Positions 57,556 to 64,000 of a stretch of DNA of 64,000 bases are shown here, in pieces. How positions within the stretch are numbered: position 1 is the first letter of the stretch; every line of letters starts with the position of its first letter. Under the pieces are notes generated by a model that did no database searches, was not told the DNA's origin, and worked only from the letters and a program-made list of their open reading frames with translations. Both the position numbers and the translations under genes were made by a program. The DNA is from Hydnum rufescens UP504 (Eukaryota > Basidiomycota > Agaricomycetes > Cantharellales > Hydnaceae). The stretch covers positions 219,368 to 283,367 of the forward strand of contig MU128912.1 in NCBI GenBank assembly GCA_014904985.1, read 5' to 3'.

Positions 57556-59341
57556 CTACTCGAGTTTGGCAAGTCGGGCACAAGCATACAGGGTGCCCCC
57601 GATCAGGACGGAAGCGACGAACGGACTCTCCGTATGCCTGAGCAATTCCCTCGTGGCTTCTCCAACGATGCGACCACCCGCACTGGCAACGAGCATTTTG
57701 GCCAAGCCGTGCTGGTCCTCCAGTCGTTGAACGGACATCGGCGTCGAGCGGCTGGCAGACCACAGGCGTCGCAGGGTGTATGCCAGGGATACGGTGGGCG
57801 CGAATGGCCAAGGCGACCACTGACCGTCTCGTGCCTGAGCGAGTTCTGTCTTGACAACTTCGGCACGAGCCCGGGAGGCACGATGGGGGCCAACGACGCC
57901 CGATCCATGGGGAACAGTGCAATTCGAGGACGCGCGAAGGGTGTATTTCACCTCGTACTCGATCGGTGTCTCGGGGTATACGTTTCGGACGAAGGAGACG
58001 TGTTTGATGTCGGGGCACAAACGCCGAGTTGCTCCACGGTCTCGTGTTCCGAGGACTGTGTGCGGGCCAGTGTTTCCCGGCGTTTTTCGATTGTAGTACG
58101 AAGGGCTGGTAAATGATCCAGTGCATTTTCGAGATTACATTTTGGGAGGGGAGTGCGAACAACTGCGAGATCCTCAGGAGATATGATAGAAGTTGGTAAA
58201 GCGAGAGATTTCAGGCGGGGTAAATAGCTGAACGCTGAGAGAAGATCCTTCATACAGAACATGATCAGTATTCTACAATAGCATTTCGTCGAACACTCCT
58301 CACCGTAGCGTGTATTGGATCGGACGTGGAACAATAGAATATAGAATATCCGGTGGAGAACCATCGAGTTCGCAAGTCGAGGGATTCCAGATCTGGAAGT
58401 GTCGCCCCAAGAGCCTTGAGGAATTGCACACTAGAATGGCCCGTACCCGAACTGGCTTCGTCGTATAAGCCGGACGTCTCGCCATCCCCAAACGGGCTTG
58501 GAAGACCGAGATAGGTTGGGGTATATGCCAAATGACGGAGTTTTGGTACGTGGTGGAGGGCGTCGATGAGCTATTTCCCAGACTGTTGAGGACATCGTGT
58601 AAAGGGCCAAATGGACGCAGCACACACCTCTGTATTCATGCCCCGCCAAAATCCTGCCGACAACGACACGCATAGTCTGTCCAAGTTTGGAGTGAGTCGA
58701 AGCAAGGGGTCGACATCTTCAAACCCGTCGAGCTCCAAGGTCTGGAGTTGCGGGAGTGTGACGGCGGAGTCCGCAGAGTGGAGGGCTTCCAGGAGAGGCG
58801 GCCCAATTGGAATTCCAAAGGGCTGCACAAGGGCAAATTTTCGCCATCCTGAGCGTTGACCGGTAAGCTCAGCCACGCGAATCCGCAACGTTCGAAGTGC
58901 TGGGGTCCTGGACAGGACTGCAGCGAACGAGTCGAATATATTCGATCCATGCTCTTCCCAATGGGCTTGACGCCTCGCAGCGCCGATTTTCCAAGCGTCG
59001 ACAAATTCGCCATCCATGAATATGTTGAGTTCTCTGGGTGGTTACAGTGAGTACGCGAAGAAGCAGGGTGAGACGAGCAGACGCGCTCACCGAATTAAAA
59101 GGAGTAAATGCACAGGGGAATTAGCGAGTGACTGCAACTGGCGTTGGGAGGTGATTAAAGTCTCGCGGTACAAGTAAGGGAGCGACACGGCGCGTAGTTT
59201 TCGGGAGGTTGTGGAGAGGGCAGCAAGGAAGTAGGAGTCAGTAGTGTAGCCCCATACTGGATGACGATCGGGCACGTAGGATGCGATTTCTGAGAGGAGC
59301 TCGTTGGGTAGCCGCAGTATGGGCATCGAGGAGGCGCACAA
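57556..59341 (-). CDS. F-box/LRR-type protein
   Basis: Probable substrate-recognition subunit of an SCF ubiquitin ligase. The N-terminus MCASSMPILRLPNELLSEIA continues as an F-box (LPNELLSEIASYVP, then FLAALSTTSRKLRAVSLPYL). Four exons follow with irregular leucine-rich repeats: SFAAVLSRTPALRTLRIRVA, LPQLQTLELDGFEDVDPLLR, VQFLKALGATLPDLESLDLR and SAFSYLPRLKSLALPTSIIS. The C-terminal part, HGLAKMLVASAGGRIVGEAT and following, ends ACARLAKLE at 57556. A second methionine at 59326 (MPILRLPNELL) is an equally good start. Agaricomycetes have hundreds of F-box genes of this kind, so a specific target cannot be inferred. Confidence 0.82.
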
Positions 59342-60241
59342 GGTTTTTTTTTTGGAAGGTTGGTGGTAACCTGCGCTGGGGGGGGAAGGGGGAGAGAGAG
59401 TGCCAGGGGGTTTTTAAGGTAACCGTAGACAGTGGGGTTCATCAAATGTCTAGGCACGCGTCGAGGAGACAGGCGTATTCATACGATCGACGGATCCATA
59501 AAACTGACAGGGCAGGGCCGGAAAAACCGGGCGCCGGGCGGAAGTCTCGACAGCCGTAAACAGGAGTGTCACGAGGAGTAAGACACCGAAATGAGGGGAA
59601 AAAAAAAGATGACTGGCCACTGTCGCTTCGCCCCCTTACAGCTTCGAACATTGGAAGGAAAAAAAGGCGTTCGAGTTCCCAGCTTCATCCAGGAAGATTA
59701 AGCAAGTTGCGTCTATGCGACGCATAAGGAGACATGAACTGGCGTTGTCGGCCCGCATTCGAGCTCAATCCAGTTCATACTCGCCCTTTACCAAGAATTC
59801 CCACCCAAGGGTTTCTCCTCTCGACAGGCCCTGAAGCCCTTGTGGCAACCTCGTCGGGTCTTGCAATCGCCTCCGGACGGACATTACACATTACATAACC
59901 AATTCAACAACGACACCGCCCAATTCCGGCGGGGGGAACGCTCTCCGCCTCAATGCCATGGTTCCAGACGTAAACTACACATTCTGAATGATGCCGAACA
60001 AGAAGCAACCCTCACATCCTAGCGACCCAAGGGTTATGGACTCTACCGGATCTCACGCCATGGTGCCTCCACCCCCATCGTTCAGCCGAATCTGAATTGT
60101 GTTTTTTTTTGCAAATTAGGTCGCGAGTGCCGGGCGATGGAGACGACGAAATAGTGCTGCGAGCGTTGCACCGCCTTCAAATGAGACCCAACTAAGCGAG
60201 GGGGAGCCGTCAGTCGCACTCAGGTACACAGCGGCCGCAAC
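59342..60241. other. Intergenic region, 0.9 kb
   Basis: Between the F-box gene start and the 3' end of the BTB gene, both on the minus strand. No gene, repeat or structured element recognised. Confidence 0.55.
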
Positions 60242-62589
60242 CTACTCTCCAGCGGCAATCTCCTGACAACACACATCAAATTCCTGCGAGCTGGAGACCT
60301 CACCCCAGTGTTCTACGATATAATCTTCCAGCAGCGCTCTCAGCTCAGAGAAAAATTGGGTAGCCAGTAATAGCGGAAATGCAGTCCGAGGTGAAACGTT
60401 TTTCATGGTATGTTCAACAGCTAAGGATGCAAGATCATCGATGCCATAGCGATGGGCGACAAGATATACAGAAGGGCAGATGCAGGCGGTGGAGCTGGAG
60501 TCGGATGCGGATGCGGGTCTGATGTAGGGTGAAGAGTAGAGCGAATAGGTCGAGGCTGACGAGCTGGCGTCCTCGCGCTTGTTTGGTGCGACAGAGCAAC
60601 CGAGGGTGAGAATCCCGGAGGATCCGGAGGTCGAGACGTCCCGCGAGAGGGATGTGGTGAAGGCCTCCGACTAGTGGCACCTGCTCCAACAGGAACCGGG
60701 TGTAAGTTTGAGAGGATGTACGAGCTGTGATCCTAGCAGACGACGGACTCGGAGATACACGCGCTTAGGGGAAAGGAATTGATATTAGCCTAAATCTGTT
60801 TCCTGGCCATGCTCCTTACCTTTGCCGGTGGTTCGCTCACCGGGCGTTGTTACCTCACTATCATTGCTCGCAACACTTGAGTTATCTGCAGTGCCCGCAC
60901 CATTGGGGACTAATGTTGTCACGTCCCACTCGTTATGGTTTTCCGCGGTTAACCAATTTGCGGACCACCCTGCTCCCATCGCAGTGACGGCGTCTCTAGG
61001 ATCATCTTCTTCCTTAAACAGGAGCCAATTTGCGTATATCCATCTAAACTTCCATACATTATTAGAGGGATTGGGAAAATTAGAGAATCGTCATACTTTA
61101 AGAGCCAATACATCGTCACAAAATCTGCTTCCTCCACAACGACATCATGGACTTTGCGCTCGCCAGGAGCGAGGCCCTGATGACCCTCTGCGAATAGGGA
61201 GGTAAGCATGGTGTTGAAATATTCGGATCGTGTCTTCAAAATGTCACTGTGGCCAAATAGAATCCGTTTTCGAACTAGTTGCGGACGTAGAGCGAACGAA
61301 GGGTCTGAAGAAGACCGCGACTGCCCTGTTGCGGAGCCTGGAGGCGAGCTTGATTGCGGCATCCTCTCCACGCAAATAAAGCGAACATCTCCAGTATCTG
61401 AATAAATCGCAAAAAGCCCAGCAAGCAAGAATCCCATCGAGGTCACGATCGTAGTACATGGCATGGCATGCATCTGGGGACTTACGAGAATTATCCAAAG
61501 AATTTTCGATTCCTTCGAGGAGGGACCGAGGGACATAATACGCAGAGGGGTGGTGAGGGAAGTGCTTTCCCATTGGCGTGTGAATCTGAATGCATAACAC
61601 AAAGGAATCGCTCGCACTAATGCGTGGATTCTCTAATAATATGGAAAGTGAAGGCAAGGGACACTCTAACATTAACATTAATCATTAGAGATGATATTAT
61701 TGACCACGAAGCAATCAGATATTCACTGACCCCAAACCTCACTGTTCTTTCGGAATGTGAATTGATCCCATACTTCCCATACCCATTCACTGCGCGCGCC
61801 CCTTTCACCTACACTTGTTTCATGGGACTTTATAGCAGCCATCAGGGTGGCAGATTCTGACCCTGGATGCAAAATACTTTCCACGAGAGAGGTGATACTA
61901 ATAGACAAGGTCCGTCCAGCGGCAACACTTGGACTACCAAACGGTTTGGGAGTCGTAGAATTCAGATGGGTTGGAGTTCTTGGATTGTGTTCTTCTGTAG
62001 GTTCGGGTGGCTGTGTCCGTGCTTGATGGGATTGGGGATTAGAAGGGCAATCCGATAGTAATTATACACCAGAAATGGAACAAATACATACCGATCTCAA
62101 GCAAAAACCGGCCATCGCCAAGCATTGGGGCCTCTTTTAGCGCTGGATGGATATCGTCCTCCTCACCACCCCCGCTTCGTTCACTTGTATTTTCTCCCGA
62201 AGTCTCAGAGGAAATATTATGCTCGATAATGTCTCGTAATAGAGATATGCCTTCAATCGTCCACTCAAATGCCTGTGCGAATCTCTATATCGACGTCGGT
62301 TCGGTTGGGAAGATTACGCGCGTCTCACAGTGAATATCCAATGTCGAGTCACAGACGCCTCGCTTGAAGTTCCGGTACTCTGGGTTCCCACGGGTGCGTG
62401 GCTGATATGAGAGCCCACCCAGTTACCTTGGCCTATGAATCCCGAACCTGACGACGGACTTCCGCTGGAGACACCTGGAAATGAAGATGTGGAAGCATTA
62501 TGTCCGTGAGAATACGGACTCCAGGGCCACGCAGGACGACTCATTTGAGATTGTGGAGCCGGAGCTGTTGAATCTCGCCCTCTGTTCAT
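60242..62589 (-). CDS. MATH-like/BTB domain protein
   Basis: Probable Cullin-3 adaptor-like or scaffold protein. The Ser/Pro-rich N-terminus (MNRGRDSTAPAPQSQMSRPA) leads to a segment with TRHWIFT joined to AFEWTIEGISLLRDIIEHN, PMLGDGRFLLEI, WEVWDQFTFRKNSEVW and SDSFVLCIQIHTP. This is compatible with a divergent MATH domain. A BTB fold follows: TGDVRFICVER, RKRILFGHSDILKTRSEYFN and TMLTSLFAEG, then VEEADFVTMYWLLKY. The C-terminal part resumes after a long linker with PSVYLVAHRYGIDDLASLAV and the helical stretch LLLATQFFSELRALLEDYIV, ending QEIAAGE at 60242. The architecture resembles fungal BTB proteins with the interrupted BTB core. The exon connections around 60690-60790 and 61850-62090 are not fully settled. 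Confidence 0.75.
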
Positions 62590-62724
62590 TGGGGAACGAT
62601 CAACGCGCGCGACATGCGCGTCAGTATGTCCGGAAGCTGCCGCGGCCGCTCCCGACAGACCTCGTCAACCGAAAGGCTCCATCCTTGCGAAGGATTGATC
62701 TGACATTACGATCCGACTCTATTA
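62590..62724. promoter_or_regulatory. Compact divergent promoter of BTB and VPS60 genes
   Basis: 135 bp between two divergent start codons; inferred from position only. Confidence 0.45.
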
Positions 62725-64000
62725 ATGAATAGATTCTTTGGTGCATCGTCAGCCAAATCAAAGACGACTCTCAACGATGCCATCGCTGCTGTGCGTCGTT
62801 GACTCCTTTTAACTGGATCCGATGGCTCAGTCTTCTGTGGCTCGTTCAGACAGACACCAGGGCCTCCAGTATTGAAGTGAAGATAGCAAAGCTGGATGCG
62901 GAACTCGGTCGTTACAGGGATCAAATGGCTAAACTGCGCAATGGGCCAGGAAAGGTGTTACCCCATTGTGGCTCCATCTTTATTCCATATTTGTTACTGA
63001 AGTTCCATGCTGTTGTCACCCAGAACGCTGTCCAAGAGCGTGCTATTCGAACGCTTCGCCAGAAGAAGATGTGGGTCATACATGTACAATTCCACGGCTG
63101 GAGATCGTGCCAAATATTCCATTTCAGGTATGAAGCGCAGCTTGCCCAATTGACGCAGCAGTCCTTCAATATGGAAAGGTATTTACTATCCAGGCTAAAC
63201 CTGCAACCCGGCTGATGTATCTTTGCGCAGCACTGCGTTAGCGACTGAAAATCTGCGAAATGCTATGGTGACGGTGGACGCGATGAAAACTGCAAACAAG
63301 GAAATTAAGAAACAGTAAGCAAGGCAGTATGTCGGTGTGCGGCAGACGCTCAACTCCAGCCGTCCCAGATACGGCAAAATCAACCTGGACACGATAGAAG
63401 TATATCCAAGTGCAGTCTTTGACCTTCAAGCCACCTTACTGACTACGATATCACAGACGATGCACGATGATATGGCAGAGATGTTGGAACAAGCCAATGA
63501 AATTCAAGAGACAATCGGCCGGTCATACCAAGTCCCAGATGAGATTGATGAGGCTGACCTTCAAGCTGGTGCGTGGTATATACGGCGTCGGACTCGTCCC
63601 CTATCTAACCCATGACCGTAGAGCTGGAGGCACTTTCTGGATCCCAAGAGGGAGAGGACGAATTAGGCTCTTATCTTGACCCTGTGACTTCGAATCCGAT
63701 TCCTGATTTCATCGACGAACCGCCGCTTGAGGCATGTGTTCAGCCTCGCGCCGCTTCCTTGCTGTTGACTTATGGCTGTGGCTACTCTCCAGGCGCCCAC
63801 GCAAAATGTGAAAACTGCAGCGTCCTGATGTATTCCGTAATACCCCAAGAAACATATGATGTAGCTAGACCACTGCGATACCTGAACCCGGAACTTTTTT
63901 TTGCTGCCATTGCCGTGCGTCGAAAGTGGTCCACCGGGTGTACTGAATGGGACACATCGCGATGGCGTAGCTGCACAGAGAACGGGTCCTTCCTAAGGCG
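62725..64000 (+). CDS. VPS60: ESCRT-III protein Vps60/CHMP5, 3' end not reached
   Basis: Snf7-family protein acting late in multivesicular-body formation through Vta1/Vps4. The start at 62725 reads MNRFFGASSAKSKTTLNDAI. Joining across introns of about 50-80 nt gives SSIEVKIAKLDAELGRYRDQ, NAVQERAIRTLRQKKMYEAQ, LAQLTQQSFNMESTALATEN, MVTVDAMKTANKEIKKQYGK, MHDDMAEMLEQANEIQETIG and VPDEIDEADLQAELEAL. These are the core helices and the acidic region of CHMP5. The last exon then reads SGSQEGEDELGSYLDPVTSN, PDFIDEPPLE and stays open to the window edge. From about 63735 the sequence (LLLTYGCGYSPGAHAKCENC and beyond) does not look like Vps60, so the real end is probably an intron or stop near there, or the next gene overlaps. 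Confidence 0.85.

Noticed and set aside
62481..62732. 83-codon plus-strand frame opposite the BTB gene
   Set aside because: It is the antisense shadow of the BTB gene's first exon and of the divergent promoter.
1..64000. CRISPR arrays, rRNA, biosynthetic gene cluster, telomeric repeats
   Set aside because: None seen. The genes are mostly housekeeping with one lyase and one methyltransferase, not a cluster, and there are no TTAGGG-type arrays.

Overview
The window is nuclear DNA from a filamentous basidiomycete, most likely an Agaricomycete. The evidence is compact intron-rich genes (introns mostly 45-80 nt with GT...AG ends), a FunK1-type fungal protein kinase, a PL14 polysaccharide lyase, and several proteins of a type I associate with basidiomycetes. 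The genus cannot be told from the sequence. I count about 25 protein-coding genes, on average one per 2.5 kb. I see no rRNA, tRNA, CRISPR array or operon. Gene calls come from conserved motifs and hand-traced splice sites, so exon edges are firm only where coordinates are given.

Left part (1-14.4 kb): a SEC14/CRAL-TRIO lipid-transfer protein, a Cys3/MetR-like bZIP regulator, a CLPTM1-family membrane protein, a 1028-residue unknown protein, the NDUFS7 (PSST) subunit of complex I, and a secreted, probably GPI-anchored PL14 lyase. Next (14.6-24.8 kb): an EF-hand MscS channel, the cytosolic Fe-S assembly factor NAR1, the t-SNARE Tlg2/syntaxin 16 and the FunK1 kinase.

Middle (26-38 kb): a degenerate mitochondrial-carrier protein, a PRKRIP1 homologue, a small coiled-coil protein, a triple-span membrane protein, a SAM-dependent methyltransferase, a HIT zinc-finger protein, and two consecutive glutaredoxin-fold membrane proteins, the second of which lacks the active-site cysteine. 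A 3.9 kb gene-free, microsatellite-rich stretch follows (38.0-41.9 kb).

Right part (41.9-64 kb): an IQGAP homologue with a long IQ-repeat array, a UEV/AKTIP-like E2 variant, the VIP1/Asp1 inositol pyrophosphate kinase, an F-box/LRR protein, a MATH-BTB-like protein, and the ESCRT-III protein Vps60/CHMP5 running towards the window edge.

The most striking observation is a 1.6 kb retroelement carrying only an ORF1-like gene (48903-50518), flanked by a 14-bp target-site duplication that spans the exon 1/intron 1 junction of the E2-variant gene. The insertion therefore duplicated a 5' splice site and enlarged a roughly 66-nt intron to about 1.7 kb. Other points of interest are the cysteine-less glutaredoxin paralogue, apparent frame breaks in the IQGAP and PRKRIP1 genes, and a probable GC-AG intron.
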